64,000 bases of DNA from Xestospongia bergquistia (taxonomy: Eukaryota; Porifera; Demospongiae; Haplosclerida; Petrosiidae). Each line of letters begins with the position of its first letter. Position 1 is the first letter of the stretch. Under the pieces are notes generated by a model that worked only from the letters and a program-made list of their open reading frames with translations, had not been told where the DNA came from and ran no database searches. The position numbers were made by a program, and so were the translations under genes. Where the stretch lies: the NCBI GenBank assembly GCA_963965975.1, contig OZ014411.1, forward strand, positions 12,106,501-12,170,500, in the 5' to 3' direction. Below, one piece after another: positions 51,201-62,483 of this stretch.

Positions 51201-54200
51201 ATCCAACAAAGACTTGGCAATTACAAAAATTTGATATAGACTAAATCTTATCCAAACAAGGTAACATTTAGTATTAATTGCATTAACATAGATATTTATA
51301 TTAGTATGCAATAATGAAATATTTCATACATTTACATAATTGAACATTATTCAAGTCTATGTTTTGTTGTTTATTGTGATATCAATCCCTATTCCTTAAA
51401 ATTTAGTACATAGTAAATAACAACTATTACAACTGTGGACACCTTTTATTTATGTAAATAATTACAGTAAATAATAGAGATGTATGCTTGATGTTGTTCA
51501 TATTGGTAAAATTAATTTAGGTAAAAGGTTCAATTTTAACGTTGATTTATCCTTGCACATACTAGGTACTTCTTCTACTTAACGTGTTAATACCCAAGAA
51601 AGAGTATATAGTTTAAATAATTGTTCTTTAATTCCACTAGGACACACAGTTTTAATTTTATCACAAAGTTATGTGGTTAGCATTATACATTTTATATTTA
51701 CTGACAGGTTTCAATTTTATCAAAATCATCGACAAAATTAAATTGTCTAATATAGTCAAACCTATGAGTGTGTTAGAGTGTTACTGACTACAAACTACCA
51801 CAATTATATAATAAAATGAATGCAGCTCTGAAGTTTAAGAAGAATTTCGGCTTAGGAATCTGATTACTAACTTTATAGTAAAGAATGATAAGAGGTGCTA
51901 TCAACAGTCAATATGTTTTGACCAAGACATTAAATTATTTCATTCCATCAGTATAAAAATTTGGAACAGTTGTAACTCATTCATTCCACAGCATAAGAAA
52001 CAGTTTTGGTAGAAGCTGCATTAGTTAACAGTGATTTACAAATAGTACAATGCATTATAATATGAACAGTCCTTCAGTAAACCACTTTTGGTAATGTTTA
52101 CTTAATGCAATGTTAAACAAGGAAGTCTAGACTGGTAGTTCTTATAACAGAAAGATACTGTGAAGCTGCTTCAAACAACTGTATCTACTATCAGTACAGT
52201 GATATTTAATTGCAAAAACTAATCCCCAAATACCAAACATTATCAAAACTAATTATATAATATCTGATTAAATACCTGGTAACTACATATACCACACATC
52301 TACTTTTGGATATCTTTGTTTAATAATACAAACTAAGTTACAAATATTTGTTAAGATAATTGTAAATGATACAAGCAGAAATTAACATAAAATATATTGT
52401 CACGTAATGTACATGTTGTAATTCAATTTTTTACTACATGTTTTCATTTAAAAGATTAGACATGGATTTTGAGATTTTCCAGATATTTCACGTTTGTGCC
52501 TTACATGTGATACAAAAGCAGACTAGTGATGAGTGTCACACTTATAAGAAAAAATTGCATTAACAACCTCACACAATAGTAAACTCTACCCCCTCATATT
52601 GGTGTGCATTGTTAATAGTGGTAGTCAGGGCTAACTAGTTGTTTCTACGTCTTTATTGAAAGTGTTAGTATAATTTGGATTACCAAGTACTATGGTTTTC
52701 CTATTTGCAACAGTGAGGGCTTTGAAGAAAGCAAGAGAAAGGTCTAATTGCAACAAGTTCTCTGTATGGGACTTGCTATAAATAAATCACTTTAACCAAT
52801 CCTACAGTGGTAGACACCTTTTATATATTGTATCTAAATGTGTACATATACAATTCTTTGAATGACTCTGGAAAGGAGTGGTTTCAGCTTCAGGCTCAGA
52901 CATGAAGTTATGAACCCAAATAAGGTTTTGTTTTTCTTTGAAGGTGGTTCCAAATTACCTTCAATACAAACTTGGATAGGGTTAACTTTGTCGATTGCAG
53001 CCTTCAATGATACTTTTGATCATAGTGTGAAAACCTTATCACTACAGCAGTGAAAGTTGAATTGAGGGTCTAAAATTGCAGCTAAAAACATAGGTTACCT
53101 TACCTCACCTCAAAACATGGCATGCACTTCTTTTAGGCTTTGAAAGAAAAGCTAAGTTGCATCATCAAAGCAAACCTTGGTAAAGATGAGTGAAACCAAC
53201 AGCACATGGCAAACCATATCCTGCCAATGGCAAAAAATCTACCTGAACAAAACATGTGGCCTCTTCAAATGGAATTAAGATATCAACAACATCTTGAAGG
53301 ATGGTTTCAATCATGGTGTATCAGTTCTAAGCTCCCTCTAACTCAGAGAATCTAGTTCTGGTATGCCAAGGACTGACTTGACCATTTTCAACTGCAAATT
53401 CCACCTAGTGATGTTGTCATCTTGAAGTCAAATCACTGTTTCAAAGAAATCAGTTGAGGTCGAAGTTATCTCATGAGCAGTCATGCACATATAAGTAGGT
53501 GGACAACTCTATTCTTGCTTTGCCCACACTCTACAGTTGGTAATAAAAGATGAAAGCAGGTCACATAAACATAGTCATTAAAATGTGCTCAAAACTCATG
53601 TCATTTGTATGAAAATCAACTATTGGTATTATCCACCTGATTGATGTAGCCAAGTATGGAGAAGTAATGAATTCAAAGTACTTGCAAGTATTTAAGACTT
53701 GAAAGTACATACCTCAGTTCTTGAGTACAAGTACATGTACTTTTCAGAAATTAAAGGAAAGACTTAAGTAAAAGTACAAGTACATTAATAGCTGTACTTA
53801 TAGTACTTAAGTACAAGTACTAATATACTTGGCCCCATACAGCCGTTGTTTTGATCTTAGCAATAATAACTTCACTCAAAGTAGGTTGTGGTTAGTGTTC
53901 ATTGTATTACAGGCCTTGTCAGGTGTTTTACTTGTATGTTAAACTTTTTTTTTTTTAAATGGAGTGAAGCTATTTGTTTATTAATTTTTTAATTGATGGT
54001 TCGTTAAGTTATCTTTTAAAATAAAGTGGGGTTCATTCACTGAATATAATATAACTTTAATAACTCTTAGAAAATAGTTATCATCATTATAGACATTATT
54101 ACTTTGAAATACAATATTACATAATACGTATAACTAAAACTGCATAGATTTTCTGAAACATTATCATTACGGTTATATACAAGCCTTGTCATATTATTGC

Positions 54201-57200
54201 ATACCATAATACCATCAACAATGATGCAGGACAGATAACAGAAATATTCAAGTTACATTTATAGAACATAAAAATTCTTATAATTTTCAATTAAATTATC
54301 AGCCCTGGTTATGACAATTCTTTTTAGAAAAGGTAATGGCATGTATCGTTATGTCACAACTAATATAACAGTATCTAAGGTCCTTTAATTATGTAACTAT
54401 GTAATTTGATAAAATGTCTAAGTCTTAGACTGACTAGATCAGTAAGCCCTCAAATATGAATTAAAGTATGATCATCACATGATAAAACATAGTTTGCTAT
54501 ACTTAAAATTACTTAATCAAATTGCTTATCTACAATTACCATTTTATAATGCAGGCAAAGTTAGGTTATTGAAACTTTTACAGTTGCCTAGTAAGAAATT
54601 ATTAGACAGTCCATGTGATTAAAAATAATAGACTATATTTCACTAATATCATCCAAAACATTGCAGGCAACATTTTGTTGGGTTATGTTTTAATAAATCA
54701 TATATAAATAGATATTGTAGACGCCTTAAAAGAAGGACATGGTACATCAGAATATTATATCCATGTCATCATTATATAATGTATGTAGTGTACTGATGAT
54801 ATGACACTACCTTGTCAACAGCATCTAGGTTAGCTCCATTGTTAATTAAAAGTGTAGCAACTTCAGTCCTTCCAGTAAATACAGCATTATGCAAAGGAGT
54901 CTTCTTCCACTGAAATATATAGACAACATTAATATGTTTCAGTCTATGCACACATACTGTACAGTTACACTATGTCACATTGTTGAGTACTGCTTTGAAT
55001 TGTCTCATACTGTAACTAATTGTTATAACAGTGTAGGCATAGTATAATGATATAAGTTTAATACTACTGATTTGTTATGATAGATGTATGTGTACCATAC
55101 AGTGATATGATGATGAAAAATAGTTGATTATATAAGAAACACTATACATTGAATGTGATCTCTTCCTTGTGCACCGAGACTCTTGGAAGGAAATCTTATC
55201 CAGGAAGGATAAGATTTCAGATAAGTGTTGTTTTACATCAACCACATCATATATATTTTACTACATGCATTAAATTAATAGATTCAGTTGATTCATAGGA
55301 CTATTATAACATTCCTTTCTATAAAATAATGATCAACTTGTAATGGGTGGATACAGTTTAATTAAACCAAAAATGGCAGTGACTTCGTGTGACAAAGAGT
55401 AAAATACACACACTATATGTTATTATACTGTAGCTCTTTACCTTCATCACATACAAACCTAGCTATACTACTACACTACATCAACATTTGCAAATATTTA
55501 TCACTAATCAGCAAATAAATTCTGATTTGTGTGAATAATATCTAAGCTATTGAAACACATATATGACATTTTTTACCTATGATGTTCATGGCACATTTCT
55601 TTGCATCACAACTATACTGTGAGGCTCTGTAACTATGTAATTAGATTCATGAATCTACTGCATATTTTGTAGTATTGATTACTCTTCTTTGCTTATTCAT
55701 TTCTGAATTGAATGTTCCTTTATGGTCTATGTATGTGTTAGATATTACCAGTAGATTGTTATAAGGCATCTATTGTTACTAGAAGTACAAGTTCTATGTG
55801 ATCATCAGTCAAGACTTTACCTGCTCATTAACATTTAAGAGAGAAAGCAGTCTATATCATCAAAAGCAAACATAGTAAAATATTTTACAGAGAAAATTAT
55901 GCTCTAGAGTGTTCAAAAGATCTTCATTAAAGAAAAAGCAACAACACTGTTACTTTTCACAACAGTCATAAACTAAAAATATTTTAACTTAATTTTGTTG
56001 TACATATATTTTGTAATTTATATTTTAACATGCTTAATAACATACTCATAGCTTCACGATTTACTAAATTTACATCATACTAATAAGTTTAAATGACAAT
56101 ATTAAATGCTAACCTCATTTAGTGCATGTACATCAGAACCATGCTTAATTAACACGTCAGCTATTTCAGGATTTGATGTTACATGTAATGGCGTTGACCC
56201 ATACCGAGAAAGAAGAATATAAAGTTAATACTAGATAGCTAACAGTATATTATACATTGTACATAAACAAGTACTATCATAACATGTAGTCAATATCATT
56301 GGAGGTTCATGTTATTGATTCTCTCTCTTATGACTATTATTAGTATCAAAAAATAACTATTAACACATGTGAAAATGTAAGGTAAAATACAAGTCTTACT
56401 TAATAATGATAAAACATGATACAATTACCAAATTTAAATATGAGTTATAAATCATAACATAAGATGTTAATACAAGTATGCTAAGCACAAGTACATGATA
56501 CAAATCATATAATAAATGTATATACAACATTTCTTAACAATTTGGGAGGAAAATCTTTGACATGGTCTATATTCAAGACCCGTACACGCAGTCATAAAAA
56601 TGTTGTGAGAAATAATTAAAAACCATTAAAGAGAATAAACTATTTATTAATAATTAATTAGAAAACCTGGTGAATTATCAGACGAGGCTGATACTTACAG
56701 TCTGACTCTGGAGGCACATATATAATAACAGATGGTATTATACACTACCAAAATAGTTATAGTGATACTTATATCACATGTATAACATCACATGAACATT
56801 CATGTACAAGGCTCACTGAAAGGACTTTACAATATCTAATATAACAACAAGAATGTGATGAACTATACTGATTACAAGATAATAAGAATGTAATGCATAT
56901 AAGTATTTTCTCCAGTAAACACTAAATATCTAATAATACTTTTAATCCAAAAGTATTGGTGCTAACAATACTTGTACTAACAGATCATGTGCAAGAGCAT
57001 CAGACTGTCAGTTCACACATTCTCTATAGATAATACAGTGCTGTATTTGTTATAATAATAACTTTTTTGTTTAAAAATAAAACAATATTTTCATGGCTAC
57101 TTCTTATTGGATAATAATAAGGAAGCTCTACAACAGCATCACTTAATAAACTGTTGGCATGGAAAATTAATTAACTCAAAACCCCCTGATTATTTTTTAC

Positions 57201-60200
57201 CTTTAAAAGAATTATATGGTGTTACCTAACAATAAAAATTATTATATTACAATTAAGTGACACTTTTTAACATGCACATTAATGTTCATAGTTCTAGTGT
57301 AATTATTTGTATTGTACTATTTGTTTTGTCATACCTGTCTTTATATTGTATTTGTACTACATTATATTCTTGCATCTATGTAATTATGGCTACTTTGTAT
57401 CCTTTATACTATGACATGTATAACATCAAAAAAAGAAATGAATGTGAACTTTATACAGTAATCTCTGACATAGCAACTAATGAGTTTATTTATTCTCCTC
57501 CATTTTACAGGTACAATTTATAGAAAATTTGTGTTAGATAGCTTAATGGAAATGTAGCCAAGAAGAGAAATAAATTTTTGAATACCAATGTACTAATAAT
57601 ATTACAATAACTATATTTTCATTTAAGAATTAATTAGACACAAAAATATTCACAGAAGATAGATAGTCCTGTGTTTAAGAAGGTCATTACAGGTTTACAA
57701 AGATTGTTTACACTCTAAGTTAGTGATTTCACTAATCTATTATTAATAAGTGGATGAAGGTTGTATATTTATTCAACTACACATTAAAAGCGATAACTTT
57801 TTACTACTACTATTTGTCAATATAAATGAAGTTTCCACTTTTTTAGTCAGTCCAATGTTCTGATACTGATAGCACTTAATATGATATTTAATATATTATA
57901 AAAATTCCTATGATAGATGTATAATTATGTTACTTGTCTTTTGAACTTAGTTTTTATAGCACCATGTAAATGTTAGTAGTCTATTAAGAGTTATAGTCTT
58001 CAATTAGATACTATGTAACAGTCAAATACAGACATAATAACATTGAAATATAAAGACTTGACAATATTAACTACTAAACATATGAACTAAAAGAAGTAAC
58101 TGTGTATCATAACTTAATTTTGTACTAAATTTTAATCATAATATGAGCTACTAATAATTTTAAGTTATAATATTTCATGCTAACCTCATTTAGTGCATGT
58201 ACACGGGAGCCATGCCTAACTAGCATTTTTGCTATTTCAGCATTTGATGCTGAGTGTAAAGCTGTGTCCCCAAACTGTAAAATAATAATATATATATATA
58301 GTTAATACTAGATAAATAGCATCAAATAGAAATGAAAATGTAAGTCAAAGTATAAGTCAGAATTAATAATCTTAAAACCTCATACAATTAATATAAAGTA
58401 TAACATGAATTGTAAATGTCATAATATAACATGTTACTACAAGTATGTGACACATATAATACAAATGTATTTAAGAACAATTATTAATATTTCATCTGGA
58501 AAACTTTTTGATGTGGTCAATATTCAACACATTTTACACATAATCATCACTGAACTCTAACAAATATTTATGAGCCATTAAGAAGGATACACCATTCTTT
58601 AACAATTAATTATAAAAAATCCTATGGTAAGGTAAAATGTCAGACATAGTTAAGGACAGATAAGTAAATTGTGGTTCAAATAATTCATAATCTTCTTTCA
58701 GGGGCTGTCATGTGATTATAGAATGACCTTTACTTTCTTGTGTCATTATAAATGTACATAACTCCCTCCGATTCAGACTATAACTATTGATGAGATATTG
58801 AGCTTTTAATGAAACAGACTCCATTCATTACTATCTCAATGATAGCTACTGTCTGACTGTAGGGACATTCATATAATAGCTTATGATAATAAACACTGCT
58901 GAAATATTTATAATAATATCTGTTAATTGTTTTGTCATATCAGGTAGTTCTTATGTTATGTTTGTACTATATTGTGTGCTTTTATCTATGTAATTATCAC
59001 TACTTTGCATCCATTATAATATTGATAATTATGTATGACTTTAAAAAAATGAATTTAATGCTTAGATCACACACACAGCAATTAATGAGTTTATTTAAAA
59101 TTACAAAGTGGATATTGATTATTTATGGTTAATTGAAGCTTCAATGTAACTGAAGCCATTGTTCATAACCAGTACAATAATAGCTTTCAACTAACAATCT
59201 TGTAACATTTAACACACTATGACAATGCTTGTATTACTGAATAACATTAGGATGATTTTTTAGTTAAAAAGATTGTTTACATAGAATTAAAGCTTAATAA
59301 ATGACTTTTAATCTTTAGTCTCATCTACTAAAAATATTAGATGCATTAATATCATATTTATGATATCCATAATCTAAACATATTAGTTAGGTCTTGTTGC
59401 ATATATTCCTTCTGTGGTATACTGAATATCAATGGAATAACACATATGCCATTGATATCTTAGTTAATACAATATTAGCTCTATTATCATTTATATAATA
59501 TAATTAATATGACATTTATATAAAATTATACATCAGAATGATCACATACATAACATATTATTTAAATATTTTATTCCTCAAAGAAATTGTAATAATGTCA
59601 ATAAATTTAGAATATTGCTCACAAAACAAAGAAAAACGTACATAGACTATTATTGAACTCACAAGTGTATGTTTACATATACACATACATATTCAATGTA
59701 TTTACATATATATATATGACAACAGTATCATTAATACAACTGACATCATTAGTAAAATCTGGGCTAGCATGGTTTTGAAGTAGCATTAACACAACCTCAG
59801 TATGCCCTCCAGCAGATGCAACAATCAGCGGTGTCATCTGCAACTATATAATAGTAGATCATAATGTTTATTACTAACAAATATATGATTTTAATAAAAT
59901 TTATGCCTACAACATATCTAACTAGTTATTAATTAATGACTACACAAAAAAAAATATAAAAAATCAAGATGAGTACTATTAGTATATCAATGAAATAATA
60001 TTTGCTGCTAATAAAAATATTTGATTAATAGTCATCCTCAGGTTATGAATATTAAATTAGTGTTATTGCAAATGTATAATTCAGTAATATCACATTAAAT
60101 ATCAATATTCCATGATCTATTTCACTATTATGGTGATATTTGTAAAATTCAAGGTTAGTGATAAGAGCATACAACCAAGATATGGATACCATATCCAATC

Positions 60201-62002
60201 TGTGGATATGGTATCCATATGTTTTCTTAGTAATCATAAAATATACAATATAACTGGTTTAGCTCTATATAATAGGTCACTTTGTCATAAAAGTAATGAA
60301 GTTAATATCATGAATAATCTAAATCACAGTGTTAGTAGGCTATAAATATTAATTTATATTTATATATTCTTAAAGCAAACAGATTTGTTTATGTGGAGGT
60401 GCAAAAATGTTTTACAGCAACTATGATAAAGCAGGTAGTTAGAATAGAGATAACTGACTTTAAAAAGACATTCATGAGATTTAATTTTTGAATGAACTGT
60501 GTTGCCTACTACCACACCTCTAATTAAAATGTTGAAGGATAAAATTATGATAAATGAAACATAATTCTCTAAGTTTGTCAAGATTTTCTGTCTTCAAAGT
60601 GAGTCACAATGTGGTGCCACAAGAATTTAAGTGACTACTGTATTAATATGTAAAAGCTTAAGATTCAAATTTAGCACTTTTATTAAATTAAATTTGGCAT
60701 ATCTCAAATAGTTGATAATATTTTTTGCTAATCTGAGAAGTATAACTTCACTACATTTGTTGAATTTATTACAACAGCGAACTTAACTATAAAATCTTTC
60801 ACATGAGTCTATCATGCAGGTGCTTTTGCTGAACATATTGTTAATAAATGCATAAAACATAATATTAAATTTTCTCAAATAATTATAAACCTAAGGAAAC
60901 TATTTAAAAGTATACACTATAGCTAGCTATGCATACTTTCCAATTTGTTGATGTAATCACAATCAAGGCTTCTGCTTGGTACTTCAACAAACTACACTTA
61001 TCAGAGCTTTGTAAGCATTCCCGGTAGATTGTGAATTGATAAGTACAGTGGTGGATTAATATGGGTGTGGCATAAAATCATTCCACAAAAAGCCACATTT
61101 AAATAATTCTTAAAAAGAATGTTTTAGAAAATTTTACATTGTATTATGAAATTAACAAATTGTAAATAGTATTGACACCATACTATTATCTGGATTGTAT
61201 AATAAGAAAACGAGGGAAAAAAACAACTGTACTAATAATTAAAATGATTAAAAGATTTGTATTACTAAATTTAGACTACCCAGTAACTAAGTAGGTAAAT
61301 GAAACTTATAAACAGTCAGAACTCAGAAGTTATTCCTGGTATAGACTATGATGATATAGGAAATGTTATTTCATGATGATACAAGATTTTCTACTGCTAT
61401 GCAATTGATATGAACTAACTATTACTATGTATCTTCTACTATTGTATGATGTCATTGATATTAGTACATTATAGTTGTATATCCAGATTCAGTACTGTAA
61501 TGTCATACTACAAACACATTATAGCTCAACCAACATCATATTATAATGAAATGAAATGTGTTGTGATGTAACAATCCTTGGGTTTGAGGTTTATTTAAGA
61601 TATAACATAATGAATGAGTATGAGCTTTATATTTGTGGACTCACGTAAATTTAAAATTGAAATATAACTGTACTTAAAACATAAGAGTATAACCTTTTAC
61701 TTACACAATCATGATGAGAATTGACGTCGGCACCTCTAAATATGGCATTCTTGACCTTTTCAATATCTCCAGCTTTAGCTGCATTGTACAGCTATTCATC
61801 CTATTATAATGATATATATAAAGTCATATCATGTACTGTAGCATAGTGAGTATACAGATCAGTCTTTATAACTAAATACCAACTTTTAGAAAAATATTCT
61901 GTCTATATATTAATTTTATATATGAGGTTAGTATCAGTGATATATGGAGATAATGACATAGTAATAGACAAATTATAAACGTACTAGTTCATGCTGAGAC
62001 AT
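47997..62002 (-). CDS. Gene C: ankyrin-Roc-COR-death domain paralogue, probably disrupted
   Basis: Exons in transcript order: 61985-62002, 61705-61791, 59745-59843, 58185-58274, (56114-56203, acceptor lost), 54811-54909, 50981-51044, 48961-50721, 48423-48876, 48305-48364, 47997-48256. Architecture is that of genes A and B, with four to five ankyrin exons. Two of these are shortened to 30 codons. Three oddities: the first intron is shifted by 9 nt relative to gene B; exon 56114-56203 is preceded by GG instead of AG; and the Roc-COR exon carries one extra base near its 3' end, giving TGA at 48980-48982. Without the doubtful exon the total is 2992 nt, one more than a multiple of three, which confirms the single-base insertion. 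The remaining frame is well preserved, so decay is recent, or the insertion is a sequence error. The death domain ends in TAA in the same exon. Confidence 0.75.
48423..48876 (-). CDS. Gene C: C-terminal COR-like exon
   Basis: It begins GVFPAVVVALVSRGE and contains LRYAVLLE, LVDRFYWIEVY and CQREHQKTGYKLHP, very close to gene A exon 8. Length 454 nt, entering in phase 0 and leaving in phase 1. It is intact, but lies downstream of the frameshift at about 48981-48999. Confidence 0.8.
48961..50721 (-). CDS. Gene C: Roc GTPase and COR-like exon with +1 frameshift
   Basis: It has the P-loop GPPCVGKTS, STALATRPIRAIERV, a variable acidic insert of about 115 residues, G3 DSGGQPQFADVSRAF, and a G4-like GTYFDK. 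The COR part (FPVDNLCWWNRKN, IFTNPQYLLDMLSALIR) is closer to gene A than to B. After CDPMI the frame shifts by one base relative to A and B and meets TGA at 48980; a good donor CAG|GTATGA still follows at 48960. Confidence 0.85.
52850..53640 (-). pseudogene. hAT-like transposase remnant
   Basis: On the minus strand, ITRWNLQLKMVKSVLG (TRWN codons at 53398-53409) and, further on, DILIPFEEAT (about 53245-53280) match the order and spacing of two motifs of hAT transposases. On the plus strand at 53516-53560 a third hAT-like motif, CFAHTLQLVIKDE, appears in opposite orientation. The element is broken by stops and seems internally rearranged. It lies in a gene C intron. Confidence 0.55.
55190..55218. 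other. Short hairpin in a gene C intron
   Basis: GAAATCTTATCC and GGATAAGATTTC are perfect 12-nt arms around a five-nt loop. No function can be assigned. Confidence 0.55.
56114..56203 (-). pseudogene. Ankyrin exon of gene C with lost splice acceptor
   Basis: It encodes 30 ankyrin-like residues (STPLHVTSNPEIADVL) and ends in a good donor (GTTAGC), closely matching the exon at 58185-58274. The base pair before it is CC on the + strand, that is GG where the acceptor AG should be, and no other AG lies in the 15 nt upstream. It is probably skipped; its 90-nt phase-0 length would keep the frame. Confidence 0.75.
56700..57500. repeat. Intron block shared with gene B intron 3 and repeated inside gene C
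   Basis: The stretch 56740-57500 matches 36060-36900 of gene B (shared run ACTTGTACTAACAGATCATG; AAGGCTCACTGAAA). Part of it also matches 58930-59090 within gene C (TATGTAATTAT and TTAATGAGTTTATTTA as landmarks). Confidence 0.75.
60180..60220. other. Perfect 18-nt-arm hairpin in a gene C intron
   Basis: ATATGGATACCATATCCA, a five-nt loop, then TGGATATGGTATCCATAT without mismatch. It could be a snap-back repeat or a cruciform former. Confidence 0.7.
61618..61654 (+). repeat. Inverted repeat arm 1, in gene C intron 2
   Basis: Thirty-seven bases starting GTATGAGCTTTATATTTG are the exact reverse complement of 62150-62186. The pair brackets gene C exons 1 and 2. Confidence 0.88.
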
Positions 62003-62149
62003 TTTTGAAGTGTATACTAGCTCTTTTTCACCCACTAGCTGTTCCTTGATGTTTCTATAGAGAGTACAGAGTAATGTTCCTCTCGTCGTTAATGTTTGAC
62101 AGCGTCTTTTGGCGGTTGTTCGTGGCAACTCTGTGCTACGCCCACTAAT

Positions 62150-62186
62150 TTAAATTTACGTGAGTCCACAAATATAAAGCTCATAC
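62150..62186 (-). repeat. Inverted repeat arm 2, upstream of gene C
   Basis: Exact reverse complement of 61618-61654, 148 nt upstream of the gene C start codon. Confidence 0.88.
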
Positions 62187-62432
62187 CCATAGGTTCTCTC
62201 TTCACTATGTCACTTATGTCATCGGTCGTTATGTTGCAGTGGTTCAAATAACAATTAAAGTATGGCCCGACAGCCAAATTTGAGTACAACTATGTGTTTT
62301 TGCTCTGTTATTGACCGGCCTATATTATAGTATAACTTAGTTAGCTACTTTGTAAATCGTTATTTTTGTGTAAGTATAAGTCCACTATATTAAAATGCTT
62401 GAAGAACAAGACATCAATACTATTGATTATAT

Positions 62433-62483
62433 TATTGCAGTATTGACTGCAATACTAAATTACACCAAGTATTGGTGTAATTT
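62433..62483. other. Two adjacent short hairpins
   Basis: TATTGCAGT/ACTGCAATA (9-nt arms), then AAATTACACCAA/TTGGTGTAATTT (12-nt arms, 3-nt loop) followed by a run of T. Both are perfect. The significance is unknown. Confidence 0.6.

Noticed and set aside
62089..62289. 66-codon minus-strand frame upstream of gene C
   Set aside because: It crosses the 37-bp inverted repeat arm and has no paralogous counterpart upstream of gene B; more likely untranslated or promoter sequence.
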